Origin: Burkholderiales bacterium
Lineage (GTDB): Bacteria > Pseudomonadota > Gammaproteobacteria > Burkholderiales > Burkholderiaceae_B
Length of the DNA stretch: 49,539 nt
Assembly: GCA_027484315.1 (NCBI GenBank)
Contig: JAIXTE010000037.1
Location: 1 to 49,539, forward strand
Direction of reading: 5' to 3'
Shown here in pieces: positions 35,382 through 44,200 of this stretch; the first letter of the stretch is position 1, and each line of letters opens with the position of its first letter. The notes under the pieces were generated by a model that had not been told where the DNA came from, did not search any database, and was given only the letters and a program-made list of their open reading frames with translations. The position numbers and the translations under genes are program-made.

Positions 35382-35690
35382 ATGATCAAGCAGATGGGTG
35401 TCTTGGCGATTGCAGCCACCATGGTTGCTCTACCATTGTCCGCCAGCGCCGACGAAGCATTGGCAAAAAGCAAAGCTTGCCTGGCCTGTCACCAGGTACA
35501 GAAAAAAGTAGTTGGTCCCGCATTTAAAGACGTGGCTGCCAAATACAAAGGCGATGCTGGCGCCGCGGCAATGCTGGCCACCAAGATTAAAAATGGTACA
35601 AAAGGCACATGGGGCCCAGTTCCCATGCCTGCACAAAACGTGACGGAAGACGAAGCCAAGAAATTGGCCACTTGGGTACTGTCACTGTAA
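35382..35690 (+). CDS. Class I cytochrome c (c551/c552 type)
   Basis: 102 residues; small periplasmic electron carrier. A signal peptide (MIKQMGVLAIAATMVALPLS, then ASA) is followed by the heme site CLACH at about residues 35-39. The C-terminal Met ligand probably lies in WGPVPMPAQ, and the C-terminal helix is DEAKKLATWVLSL. GAGGAG lies about 7 nt before the ATG. It is a single gene flanked by its own terminator. Confidence 0.95.
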   Translation: MIKQMGVLAIAATMVALPLSASADEALAKSKACLACHQVQKKVVGPAFKDVAAKYKGDAGAAAMLATKIKNGTKGTWGPVPMPAQNVTEDEAKKLATWVLSL

Positions 35691-35712
35691 ACAAGCTGTT
35701 GCATGTCAAATT

Positions 35713-35745
35713 AAAAGGCCAAGGTACAAATACCTTGGCCTTTTT
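35713..35745. terminator. Bidirectional terminator after the cytochrome c gene
   Basis: AAAAGGCCAAGGTA and TACCTTGGCCTTTT form a perfect 14 bp stem with a CAAA loop, followed by further T. It also serves the convergent Bug-receptor gene. Confidence 0.95.
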
Positions 35746-35766
35746 CATTCGGCAATGATCCGCGGA

Positions 35767-36750
35767 TCAGGAACCGTCAAACTGAATCTTTTGTTTCTTC
35801 ACCAAAGCCTGCATTCTTTCCATTTCTTTCTTGATTTCCGCAGCATGTTGGGCAGGGGAATTTCCCACAGGCTCAGCACCGCTTTCCCTCAAACGCTCCT
35901 GAACTTCCGGCAACTTCAAGACTTTGACAGTGGCAGAATTCAACTTTTGAATAATGGAATCGGGTGTGCCTGCAGGCGCGACCAAACCGTACCAGACAGG
36001 CTCGTTAACAGCGTCCAAGCCCAATTCCTTGAAGGTGGGCACATTGGGAAGATTGTGAACACGTGTTGGCCAGGCCACCGCCAAAGGGCGCAAGCGTTCT
36101 GACTTGATGTGAGACATCGACGAAGGCAGGTTGTCAAACATCATGTCAACAGACCCGCCCAACAAATCATTCAATGCAGGGCCAGCACCCCGATAAGGAA
36201 CATGCAGAATGTCAGTTCCGGTTTCCAGCTTGAACTGCTCACCCACCATGTGCTGGATGCTGCACGGCCCCGATGTGGCGAAACTGAACTTGCCCGGGTT
36301 TTTCTTGACATGAGCCAAAAACTGCTTGAAATCCTGGGCTGGAAACTTGGGATTCACAGTGAGCACATTTGGCGACCCAGCCATATTGGTAATGGCTTTG
36401 AAGTCCTTGATTGGATCATAAGAAACCTTGGGATTGCAGGCGGAGATCACAGCGTGGGTTGACAGAGTGGAAACGCCCAAGGTGTAGCCATCCGGGGCGG
36501 CCTTGGCCACAAGGCCTGCGCCGATGCTACCGCCGCCCCCTCCCCGGTTGTCCACAATTACGGTTTGTCCCAACTCACGGCCTAGCTTGTCAGCAACAAT
36601 GCGAGCCACGATATCGGTGGTACCACCTGCCGCAAATGGCACGATCAGGGTAATGGGTTTGCTGGGGTAAGTGTCAGCCACGGCCATGCCGGTTGAACAA
36701 GACAGCACGACAAGTGCTGACAGCCCTTTTTTGATAAAGCAGAAAGTCAT
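35767..36750 (-). CDS. Bug-family (TctC-type) periplasmic solute-binding protein
   Basis: 327 residues from the ATG at 36750, which has GGAGA 6 nt upstream; an in-frame ATG at 36762 is less likely. A signal peptide ends near GMAVADTYP. The fold signature YPSKPITLIVPFAAGGTTD, the VDNRGGGGGSIGAGLVAKA loop and the GPALNDLLGGSVDMMFD block are typical of the Bug receptors greatly expanded in Burkholderiales. No TctA or TctB membrane genes are adjacent, so it is an orphan receptor whose ligand cannot be read from sequence. Confidence 0.92.
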   Translation of the reverse strand: MTFCFIKKGLSALVVLSCSTGMAVADTYPSKPITLIVPFAAGGTTDIVARIVADKLGRELGQTVIVDNRGGGGGSIGAGLVAKAAPDGYTLGVSTLSTHAVISACNPKVSYDPIKDFKAITNMAGSPNVLTVNPKFPAQDFKQFLAHVKKNPGKFSFATSGPCSIQHMVGEQFKLETGTDILHVPYRGAGPALNDLLGGSVDMMFDNLPSSMSHIKSERLRPLAVAWPTRVHNLPNVPTFKELGLDAVNEPVWYGLVAPAGTPDSIIQKLNSATVKVLKLPEVQERLRESGAEPVGNSPAQHAAEIKKEMERMQALVKKQKIQFDGS

Positions 36751-36894
36751 TCTCTTCTCCACGTTCTATTGAATTGGGCGTTGCGATAAGCACGCAAACC
36801 CTGGCCGTGTCACAAAGCAGACCAAAGTTCAAATTTGAGTGGTAGGGATTTAAGAGAAGTTCGGGGCAAGCAAAAAATAATATAACAATTGCAC

Positions 36895-36927
36895 AACAGG
36901 GATTCATTCAAACAATGAATCCCTGTT
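36895..36927 (-). terminator. Perfect 14 bp hairpin at the end of livJ
   Basis: AACAGGGATTCATT and AATGAATCCCTGTT pair around a 5 nt loop, 6 nt beyond the livJ stop on the minus strand. The following T-content is modest, so it may act mainly in transcript stability. Confidence 0.7.
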
Positions 36928-36932
36928 GAGTA

Positions 36933-38087
36933 TCAATTAACCACTTTCACAGGAAACTTGCCTTGCGCATTGTAGGAGTTCAAGGTAACGGGCGCATTCA
37001 ATACGTCACCTGCGTTGTCAAAGGCAATAGTGCCTATCACACCCTCGTGACGAATCTCTTTCAACTTGGACAGGTACTTTTTGGGATCTGCGGATTTGGC
37101 ATTCTTCATGGCCATGCCCATGGTCATCACCGCATCATAAACAAATGGGGCATACACCTGAATATCGCGCTTGAATTGGGCCTTGAATCGCTTGTCGAAA
37201 GCGGGACCACCGGGCATTTTACTCAGGGCCATGCCGCCTTCGGCACACAACACGTTCGATCCCACATTGTCACCACCCAGACGCATCAACTCGGTGGTAC
37301 AAATGCCATCGCCACCAATCAAGGTGGCCTTGATCCCGAGTTGTTTCATCTGGCGCAACATGGGGCCTGCCTGCGCATCCATGCCACCATAAAAAATCAG
37401 GTCCGGGTTCACACGCTTGACTGAGGTCAGAATGGCCGCAAAATCGGTGGCCTTGTCATTGGTGTAATGGCGTTCCAACACCTTGACACCTTTGGCCTGC
37501 AACTGGTTTGTGAAAATATCGGCCAAAGGCTGGCCATAACCGGTTCGGTCATCGATCACAACCACACGTTTGGCTTTCATTTCATCCGCTGCATACTTGG
37601 CCAGTGCCACACCGAGCACGCCGTCATGGGCAATGACACGAAACACGGACTCAAATCCCTGTTTGGTCACTTTGGGGGTGGTTGCGGAAGGCGTAATTTG
37701 AGGGATGCCACAATCGTAATAAATTCTTGAAGCTGGAATTGTGGTGCCACTGTTCAGGTGCCCGACAATGCCGTTGACTTTCATGTCACAAAGTTTCTGG
37801 GCAACAATTGCACCTGTTTTTGGATCAGCTGCGTCATCCTCTGCAACCAATTCGAATTTCGCAGTACCGCCATCCAACTGGATTTTCATCTTGTTCAGAT
37901 CATCAATGGCCAACCGGGCACCGGACTCGTTGTCCTTTCCGTAATGCGCCTGCGGACCTGACAAGGGGGCAATGTGCCCAATTTTCACCACAACATCCTT
38001 GGCCCATGCCGTACCGCCTGAAAACGCTGCAAACAACGAAACAAACAACACTGACTGGCCCAATTGCCTTGAGTACACATTGCGCAT
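36933..38087 (-). CDS. livJ: Branched-chain amino acid ABC transporter substrate-binding protein
   Basis: Periplasmic binding protein of the divergent livHMGF importer. 384 residues from the ATG at 38087 (MRNVYSRQLGQSVLFVSLFA), with GGAG about 9 nt upstream; the frame is open to 38159. A signal peptide ends near GGTAWAKD. The LivJ/LivK core starts VVVKIGHIAPLSGPQAHYGK and has YYDCGIPQITPSATTPKVT and VYAPFVYDAVMTM. Leu/Ile/Val is the likely ligand; other amide or aromatic acids bind related proteins. Confidence 0.93.
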   Translation of the reverse strand: MRNVYSRQLGQSVLFVSLFAAFSGGTAWAKDVVVKIGHIAPLSGPQAHYGKDNESGARLAIDDLNKMKIQLDGGTAKFELVAEDDAADPKTGAIVAQKLCDMKVNGIVGHLNSGTTIPASRIYYDCGIPQITPSATTPKVTKQGFESVFRVIAHDGVLGVALAKYAADEMKAKRVVVIDDRTGYGQPLADIFTNQLQAKGVKVLERHYTNDKATDFAAILTSVKRVNPDLIFYGGMDAQAGPMLRQMKQLGIKATLIGGDGICTTELMRLGGDNVGSNVLCAEGGMALSKMPGGPAFDKRFKAQFKRDIQVYAPFVYDAVMTMGMAMKNAKSADPKKYLSKLKEIRHEGVIGTIAFDNAGDVLNAPVTLNSYNAQGKFPVKVVN

Positions 38088-38254
38088 AAATAGCTCCGTA
38101 AAATATTGGGTGGGTTCTTGCAATGTAGCATTGAAACTGTCATTTGCGACAGATCTCAATTAACTGACTTCATTCTGAATCAGTGATGTATCGGCACCCA
38201 TGAATTGCACTATTCTTTTTCCTGAACACCTTAATTCAACTGGTCTGTCGGTTC

Positions 38255-39220
38255 ATGGACATATTTGCACAACAAATCATCAACGGGCTGGTACTTGGCA
38301 GCATCTATGCACTCGTGGCTCTTGGATACACCATGGTCTACGGCGTGTTGGGGCTGATCAACTTTGCACACGGCGAAGTGGTGATGGTGGGGGCCATGGT
38401 GGCATTCAGCGCGATCACCTTTTTCATGGGTGTGTTTCCTGAGACACCAGGCTGGATCCTGTTTTTGATCGGAATCATTTGTGCCGTGCCGGTGTGCATG
38501 CTGACCAGTTTTACGATTGAACGGTTCGCGTACCGCCCCCTGCGAAATGCGCCGCGCCTGGCGCCACTCATTTCTGCAATTGGTGTCTCGATCATTCTGC
38601 AAACCCTTGCCATGATCATCTGGGGCAGGAATTACCTGATCTTCCCCACCACCCTGCCAACCGACCCCATCATCCTGCACACATTTGCACCCAACCCGGA
38701 AGTTGATTACGAAAGAACCCTGTCCATTACTCCGGTGCAGATTCTTATCGTTTGCGTGTCTGCCGCGCTGATGTTTGCGCTGACCTACACCATCAACAAA
38801 ACCCGCCTTGGCAAGGCCATGCGCGCTACATCGGAAAATACACAAATTGCCAGCCTCATGGGCATCAACCCCAACACGGTCATCGCGGCGACCTTTGTGA
38901 TCGGTGCTGCACTGGCGGGCGTTGCCGGTGTCATGGTAGCCACCAATTATGCGGTTGCACATTTTTACATGGGCTTCTTGCCCGGACTAAAGGCTTTCAC
39001 GGCTGCTGTGCTGGGCGGAATCGGGAATATCTATGGTGCCATGCTGGGCGGCTTGGTGCTGGGCATCATAGAAAGCTTGGGGGCTGGTTATTTGGGGCAG
39101 TTGACGGGTGGTTTTCTGGGGTCGCATTACCAGGATATTTTTGCGTTCGCCGTATTGATTTTGGTGTTGACGCTTCGCCCTTCTGGTTTACTGGGTGAAA
39201 AAGTATCGGACCGCGCATGA
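38255..39220 (+). CDS. livH: Branched-chain amino acid ABC transporter permease LivH
   Basis: 321 residues, about eight membrane segments. The start FAQQIINGLVLGSIYALVAL and the block GLINFAHGEVVMVGAMVAF are family signatures, and the EAA-like loop (GKAMRATSENTQIASLMGIN) contacts the ATPase. It is the first gene of the livHMGF unit, divergent from livJ across 167 bp. It overlaps livM by 4 nt. Confidence 0.95.
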   Translation: MDIFAQQIINGLVLGSIYALVALGYTMVYGVLGLINFAHGEVVMVGAMVAFSAITFFMGVFPETPGWILFLIGIICAVPVCMLTSFTIERFAYRPLRNAPRLAPLISAIGVSIILQTLAMIIWGRNYLIFPTTLPTDPIILHTFAPNPEVDYERTLSITPVQILIVCVSAALMFALTYTINKTRLGKAMRATSENTQIASLMGINPNTVIAATFVIGAALAGVAGVMVATNYAVAHFYMGFLPGLKAFTAAVLGGIGNIYGAMLGGLVLGIIESLGAGYLGQLTGGFLGSHYQDIFAFAVLILVLTLRPSGLLGEKVSDRA

Positions 39221-40320
39221 TGAACAACTCGGCACGTCGACGACAAATCGCAGGCTTTCTTCTGGTGGCAATCGCATTGGCAGCGCTGCCTTGGGCTGCA
39301 GGACTGTTGGGCAACAGTTGGGTGCGAATTCTCAATATTGCCTTGCTGTACGTCATGCTGGCCTTGGGTTTGAATATCGTGGTGGGGTTCGCGGGGCTGC
39401 TTGACCTGGGCTACATTGCATTCTATGCCGTAGGCGCTTATGTGTACGGCTTGCTGGCTTCACCCCACCTCACCGACAACTTTGAAGTGATCGCAGCCAT
39501 GTTTCCGGACGGTCTGCATGTATCAATCTGGTTACTCATCCCATTGAGTGCCTTGATTGCGGGACTCTTCGGGGTGATGCTCGGCGCACCCACGCTGCGT
39601 TTGCGTGGTGACTACCTGGCCATTGTTACGCTGGGCTTTGGTGAAATCATTCGCCTGTTCCTGAACAATCTCAATGCACCACTGAACATCACCAACGGAC
39701 CACAGGGCATCAACATGATTGAACCTGTGAATATTGCGGGCGTCCGCTTTTCTCGCACAATTGACCTGTTCGGATTTGAAATCCCTGCCCTGCACTTGTA
39801 TTACTACCTGTTCCTGGCGCTGACACTGGTGATCATTGTGGTGTGCATGCGCTTGCAGCACAGCCGGATTGGTCGCGCATGGACTGCAATTCGAGACGAT
39901 GAAATTGCAGCCAAGGCCATGGGTATCAACACGCGAAACATGAAACTGCTGGCATTCGCTCTGGGTGCCTCCTTTGGTGGAGTCGCAGGTGCGATGTTCT
40001 CAGCCTTTCAGGGTTTTGTCAGCCCGGAATCTTTCGGCCTGATGGAATCCATCATTGTATTGTGCATGGTGGTGCTGGGTGGCATGGGCCATATTCCCGG
40101 CGTCATTCTGGGTGCGCTGCTTTTGGCAGGTTTCCCGGAAATGCTGCGCCAGGTGGTAACCCCCGTTCAGGAGTTCCTGTTTGGTGCCGTGCTGGTTGAT
40201 GCGGAAATCATCCGTTCCCTGATTTACGGCTTCACCATGGTGCTGGTCATGCTGTATCGCCCAAAGGGCTTGTGGCCACAACACAAGGGTCGACCCGATA
40301 CGACACAGGTGCGCGCATGA
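39217..40320 (+). CDS. livM: Branched-chain amino acid ABC transporter permease LivM
   Basis: 367 residues, about ten membrane segments. Signatures are LNIVVGFAGLLDLGYIAFYA, LRLRGDYLAIVTLGFGEIIR and the ATPase-contact loop SRIGRAWTAIRDDEIAAKAM. Start and stop overlap neighbours by ATGA at both ends, so translation with livH and livG is coupled. Confidence 0.95.
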   Translation: MMNNSARRRQIAGFLLVAIALAALPWAAGLLGNSWVRILNIALLYVMLALGLNIVVGFAGLLDLGYIAFYAVGAYVYGLLASPHLTDNFEVIAAMFPDGLHVSIWLLIPLSALIAGLFGVMLGAPTLRLRGDYLAIVTLGFGEIIRLFLNNLNAPLNITNGPQGINMIEPVNIAGVRFSRTIDLFGFEIPALHLYYYLFLALTLVIIVVCMRLQHSRIGRAWTAIRDDEIAAKAMGINTRNMKLLAFALGASFGGVAGAMFSAFQGFVSPESFGLMESIIVLCMVVLGGMGHIPGVILGALLLAGFPEMLRQVVTPVQEFLFGAVLVDAEIIRSLIYGFTMVLVMLYRPKGLWPQHKGRPDTTQVRA

Positions 40321-41090
40321 GCAAGATCCTGTTCATGGCTCAAGGCCTGAAGAAACATTTCGGCGGCGTAACGGCCGTGGACGACGTCAACATTCAAATT
40401 GAAGAAGGTCAGGTGGTCGGTTTGATCGGACCGAACGGTGCAGGCAAAACCACCTGTTTCAATTTGATTACCGGGCTATACACTCCGGATGCAGGCCACT
40501 TTACCTTCAAATCGAAAAGATATAACCCGGCCTCTCCCAGTGAAGTTGCGCGTATGGGCATCGCCCGCACTTTTCAGAATATCCGATTGTTCAAAAGCAT
40601 GACTGCGCTCGAGAATGTGGCGGTCGGCATGCACACCCGCACCACGCAAGGCATATTAGGGGCGGTACTTAAAACGCCTGCTCAACGCCGTGAGGAAGCT
40701 CGAATTGTTGAACAGGCCCAAGCCTGGCTGAACTATGTGGGCATCGGCGCGTTTGGTGATTACCTGGCGGGCCAGCTTTCCTACGGCGATCAACGCCGGC
40801 TTGAAATTGCAAGGGCATTGGCCAGTGAGCCCAGCCTCTTGGCCTTGGATGAACCTGCTGCAGGCATGAATGCCACCGAGAAAATTCGATTGCGGGATCT
40901 GCTGCTGCAAATTCGCGGAGACGGCAAATCCATCCTGTTGATCGAGCACGATGTCAAACTGGTCATGGGTATTTGTGATCAGGTCACCGTGCTGGACTAC
41001 GGCAAAGTGATTGCCCAGGGAACAGCCGCCGAAGTTCAACAATCACCAGCCGTGATCGAGGCTTACCTGGGGGGACTGCACCATGGCTGA
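40317..41090 (+). CDS. livG: Branched-chain amino acid ABC transporter ATPase LivG
   Basis: 257 residues from the ATG at 40317, overlapping livM by 4 nt; the open frame from 40272 lies inside livM. Walker A is GPNGAGKTTCFN, the family-specific GIARTFQNIRLF follows, and the signature is the divergent LSYGDQRRLEIARAL, with Walker B LLALDEPAAGMN. It works as a heterodimer with LivF. Confidence 0.95.
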   Translation: MSKILFMAQGLKKHFGGVTAVDDVNIQIEEGQVVGLIGPNGAGKTTCFNLITGLYTPDAGHFTFKSKRYNPASPSEVARMGIARTFQNIRLFKSMTALENVAVGMHTRTTQGILGAVLKTPAQRREEARIVEQAQAWLNYVGIGAFGDYLAGQLSYGDQRRLEIARALASEPSLLALDEPAAGMNATEKIRLRDLLLQIRGDGKSILLIEHDVKLVMGICDQVTVLDYGKVIAQGTAAEVQQSPAVIEAYLGGLHHG

Positions 41091-41823
41091 ACCCATGCTG
41101 CGCGTACAAGGACTTACCTTGGCCTATGGCGGCATTCAGGCCGTCAAAGGGCTCAATTTCCACGTGAACAGGGGTGAACTGGTTTGCCTGATCGGCTGCA
41201 ATGGCGCAGGCAAAACCAGTGCCCTGAAAGCACTGGCTGGTCTGCTGCCCTTTAATGCCCAGACAGCTGTATTCAAACACGACCTGAACTTACTGAACAT
41301 GCAAGCGCACCAGCGCTTGCCCAACGGAATGGCCCTGGTCCCTGAAGGCCGAGGCGTGTTCACACGAATGAGCGTACTTGAAAATCTGGAGTTGGGTGCC
41401 TACTGTCGAAATGCAGATTCGCAAGGCAAAGCAGACATTCAGACCGATCTTGAGCGCATGCTGCTTGCATTTCCGCGACTCAAAGAACGGTTGAAACAAT
41501 CCGCAGGCACCCTGAGTGGTGGCGAACAACAAATGCTGGCGATGGCGCGCGCATTGATGGGAAAGCCAGAACTGCTATTGCTTGATGAACCGAGCATGGG
41601 CCTGGCACCCTTGCTGGTGGAAAAGATCTTCGAGGTCGTGCAACAGGTCCATCAACAAGGCATGACCATATTGCTGGTCGAACAAAATGCACACATTGCC
41701 TTGCAGATTGCAAACAGGGCCTATGTCATGGATTCCGGTTTGATCGATTACGAGGGCCGAGCCAGCGACTTGATCAACGACCCAAGAATTCGCGAGACCT
41801 ACCTGGGTCAAACACCTGCCTGA
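41083..41823 (+). CDS. livF: Branched-chain amino acid ABC transporter ATPase LivF
   Basis: 246 residues, overlapping livG by 8 nt. Walker A is GCNGAGKTSALKAL, the signature is LSGGEQQMLAMARALM, and Walker B LLLLDEPSMGLAP is followed by the LivF-type end DPRIRETYLG. The last gene of the unit. Confidence 0.95.
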   Translation: MAEPMLRVQGLTLAYGGIQAVKGLNFHVNRGELVCLIGCNGAGKTSALKALAGLLPFNAQTAVFKHDLNLLNMQAHQRLPNGMALVPEGRGVFTRMSVLENLELGAYCRNADSQGKADIQTDLERMLLAFPRLKERLKQSAGTLSGGEQQMLAMARALMGKPELLLLDEPSMGLAPLLVEKIFEVVQQVHQQGMTILLVEQNAHIALQIANRAYVMDSGLIDYEGRASDLINDPRIRETYLGQTPA

Positions 41824-41855
41824 TAATTTTTCATATTTATTCAGGCCAGTGCGCC

Positions 41856-42890
41856 CTACCCTGCATGCACTGACGTGTCGGCCAGTGAAGTAAAGGAATC
41901 GGCAAAAAACTCATCCGCTGGCAGACCACATGCTTGTGAAAAATCCCGCTGCGCAGACTCCACGACAATGGGCGCGCCGCAGGCATAGACTTGGTGGCCG
42001 CTCAGGTCAGGAAAATCGGCCATCACCGCCTGATGAACGAAACCGGTTCGCCCAGACCAAGCGCATTCGGGTGTGGCATCGGAAAGCACTGGCACAAACC
42101 TGAAATTCGAATGCGTTTGGGTCCACTGAAGCGGCAATTCCATCCTGTACAAATCCGCCTTGGTGCGAGCACCCCAATACAACACAAATTCTCGCGTGCT
42201 GTTCTTGAAAAATGCCTGTTCAAGCAAGGATTTGATCGGTGCAAACCCTGTGCCACTGGCCAACAGAACGACAGGCTTTGTCGAATCATCACGCAGGAAA
42301 AAGGTACCGAAAGGGCCTTCGAAGCGAAGGATTTCCCTTTCCTTCATGGTGGTGAATACATGGTCGGTAAACAGGCCGCCCGGCATGTGACGAACATGCA
42401 ACTCGATACCGCCTTCCTGATAGGGTGCGTTCGCCAGTGAATAGCTGCGGCGGGAACCGTCACGCAGCATGAATTCAATGTACTGCCCGGCATTGAACTG
42501 CAACACCTCATTGGCGGGCAGTTGCAATTTCAGCACCGCCACATCAGCGGCAGGCTTTTCAATACTTTGCAAACGGCATGGCATTTTCTTGATGGGAATG
42601 TCGCCCAGCCCGGAAAGTTCGCGCACCTTCAACTTGATGGCACTCAGGGGCTTGGCACAGCAGGTCAGTACTTTTCCGCGCACCCGCTCCTCTTCACTCA
42701 ATGCACGTGCCTGGTAGGTGCCGTAATCAACCTGCCCTTCCAACAACTCCGCCTTGCACGATCCACATGCACCATCTTTGCAGCCGTATGGCAAAATGAC
42801 GTTCGCCCGAAGCGCCGCTGACAAAATAGTGTCATCGGCCTCGCATTCAAACTGTTTTTGACTGGGAAGTACTTCTACGTTGTGATTCAT
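41856..42890 (-). CDS. NAD(P)H-dependent 2Fe-2S flavoprotein reductase (AscD-like)
   Basis: 344 residues from the ATG at 42890 (MNHNVEVLPSQKQFECEADD); the frame is open to 42995. An N-terminal plant-type ferredoxin domain has Cys spaced CKDGACGSC and a fourth Cys in VLTCCAKP. An FAD-binding barrel (DGSRRSYSLANAPY, R-x-Y-S) and an NAD-binding domain (LLASGTGFAPIKSLLEQAF) follow. Such proteins pass electrons from NAD(P)H to a partner oxygenase or dehydratase. Databases often label them CDP-6-deoxy-delta-3,4-glucoseen reductase, but no sugar-dehydratase gene is here, so the partner is unknown. Confidence 0.87.
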   Translation of the reverse strand: MNHNVEVLPSQKQFECEADDTILSAALRANVILPYGCKDGACGSCKAELLEGQVDYGTYQARALSEEERVRGKVLTCCAKPLSAIKLKVRELSGLGDIPIKKMPCRLQSIEKPAADVAVLKLQLPANEVLQFNAGQYIEFMLRDGSRRSYSLANAPYQEGGIELHVRHMPGGLFTDHVFTTMKEREILRFEGPFGTFFLRDDSTKPVVLLASGTGFAPIKSLLEQAFFKNSTREFVLYWGARTKADLYRMELPLQWTQTHSNFRFVPVLSDATPECAWSGRTGFVHQAVMADFPDLSGHQVYACGAPIVVESAQRDFSQACGLPADEFFADSFTSLADTSVHAG

Positions 42891-42926
42891 CAAACTGCTT
42901 TCCGTGATGTCGACAATCCCGACAGG

Positions 42927-43871
42927 GTGTTTTTCAAGCGCACATTGCCCCGGCGCTTTCGGCACAGCCGGATATCCATCGCAGGCTGCGGGCAAGTGGG
43001 CGTCGTGCTGTTAAGAACCTTTCCGAAACAACATTTTACAGCGACTTACCGACCATCTGCAGAAGGGCCCGCAAAGCGCAGTGCCATTGTCGCTGACAAC
43101 GTTCGCCCCATGTGCCTGGATTTGAATGCCAAGGGGGATTTGTTGCGACTGATTTCACTGGGCCACCGCATTATCTGGATGGCGCCACCCGATGCCACCG
43201 TACCGGCAGATCAAACTCTCAAAAAACTGGTGTTGTGGGCTGCTGCACGTGCACGTGCGTTCAACAAGCCAGCGCCCCGAATCAGCTATGTGTCCACCAC
43301 TGGGGTGTATGGCAACGCGCATGGGGAATGGATCAACGAATACACGCCCCTGAATGCGCAGTCGGAACGCGCCAAACGACGTGTACACGCAGAAACGCAA
43401 TTGCGCCAAGGCTTGAGCAAAGGCGTACACGTTCATGTACTGCGTGCGCCCGGCATTTATGGTGACCATCGCTTACCGATTGATCGAATCAAAAACGGCA
43501 CCCCTGCACTGGTTCAAGAAGAAGACGCGTGGTCAAACCACATTCATGAACTGGATTTGGGTCGATTGTGCCGATGGGTCAACTACAAGGGCGGGTCATT
43601 TGAAATCGTGAACGCCTGCGACGCGAAACCCAGCAAGATGGGAGACTATTTCGACTTGGTGGCCGATGCATTCAACCTGCCCCGCCCGCCACGATTTCCA
43701 CGCGAGCAGGCACGGCAAATGGTCAGCCCAATGATGTGGAGCTTCATGTCGGAATCGCGGCGGATCGAGTCACGCAATCAGCAAAAGCTGGGGTTTCGTT
43801 TGAGATACCCCAGCGTGGCGAACTTCATTCAACAACGTTTGAACCAGAAACCCGAATCGGGCTCTGCATAG
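42927..43871 (+). CDS. NAD(P)-binding epimerase-like protein (SDR family)
   Basis: 314 residues from a GTG at 42927; the frame is open from 42858, which would overlap the divergent reductase. The dinucleotide-binding loop is IAGCGQVG near residue 16. An SDR-like core has YVSTTGVYGNAHGEWINE, where the Thr-Gly-Val-Tyr motif is typical of YeeZ-type epimerases, then LRAPGIYG. It is similar in plan to the E. coli YeeZ/NAD-dependent dehydratase group, substrate unknown. It converges on the PHA-system gene with 3 bp between stops. Confidence 0.8.
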   Translation: MFFKRTLPRRFRHSRISIAGCGQVGVVLLRTFPKQHFTATYRPSAEGPAKRSAIVADNVRPMCLDLNAKGDLLRLISLGHRIIWMAPPDATVPADQTLKKLVLWAAARARAFNKPAPRISYVSTTGVYGNAHGEWINEYTPLNAQSERAKRRVHAETQLRQGLSKGVHVHVLRAPGIYGDHRLPIDRIKNGTPALVQEEDAWSNHIHELDLGRLCRWVNYKGGSFEIVNACDAKPSKMGDYFDLVADAFNLPRPPRFPREQARQMVSPMMWSFMSESRRIESRNQQKLGFRLRYPSVANFIQQRLNQKPESGSA

Positions 43872-43874
43872 CGC

Positions 43875-44150
43875 TCAGGCAAACATTTTGCCAAGATTGT
43901 TGTCAATTTCTGCCTGGATTTTTCCCTTGAACGCCTTGAGCATGAACCCGAGGGAAATATCCAGAATGACTTCCTGTTCTGTCACATCCAGTGTTCCCTT
44001 GACGCCGCTGCGGGTGAAGTTCAGTGTGTTGCCTTGCCATTGGCTGTCGACCTGGAACTCCTTCTGAAGCTGATCTGCCAGCTTTTGTGCCGTTTTTTTG
44101 GCGTCTTCCAGAGAGAGATTGTGGGATTTGCGCGCGCGGATGTCTGACAT
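43875..44150 (-). CDS. Polyhydroxyalkanoic acid system family protein
   Basis: 91 residues. It has an N-terminal helix (HNLSLEDAKKTAQKLADQL, then KEFQVDSQWQGNTL) and a strand region with GVKGTLDVTEQEVILDISLG, as in the small PHA granule-region family (TIGR02610 type). Function is not established. A PHA depolymerase lies 3.3 kb away at 47498-48733. Confidence 0.82.
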   Translation of the reverse strand: MSDIRARKSHNLSLEDAKKTAQKLADQLQKEFQVDSQWQGNTLNFTRSGVKGTLDVTEQEVILDISLGFMLKAFKGKIQAEIDNNLGKMFA

Positions 44151-44200
44151 GATTGTTCACTCTTCAAGGTGTTGTGCCGGTATCTTAACCCAGCCGTCGC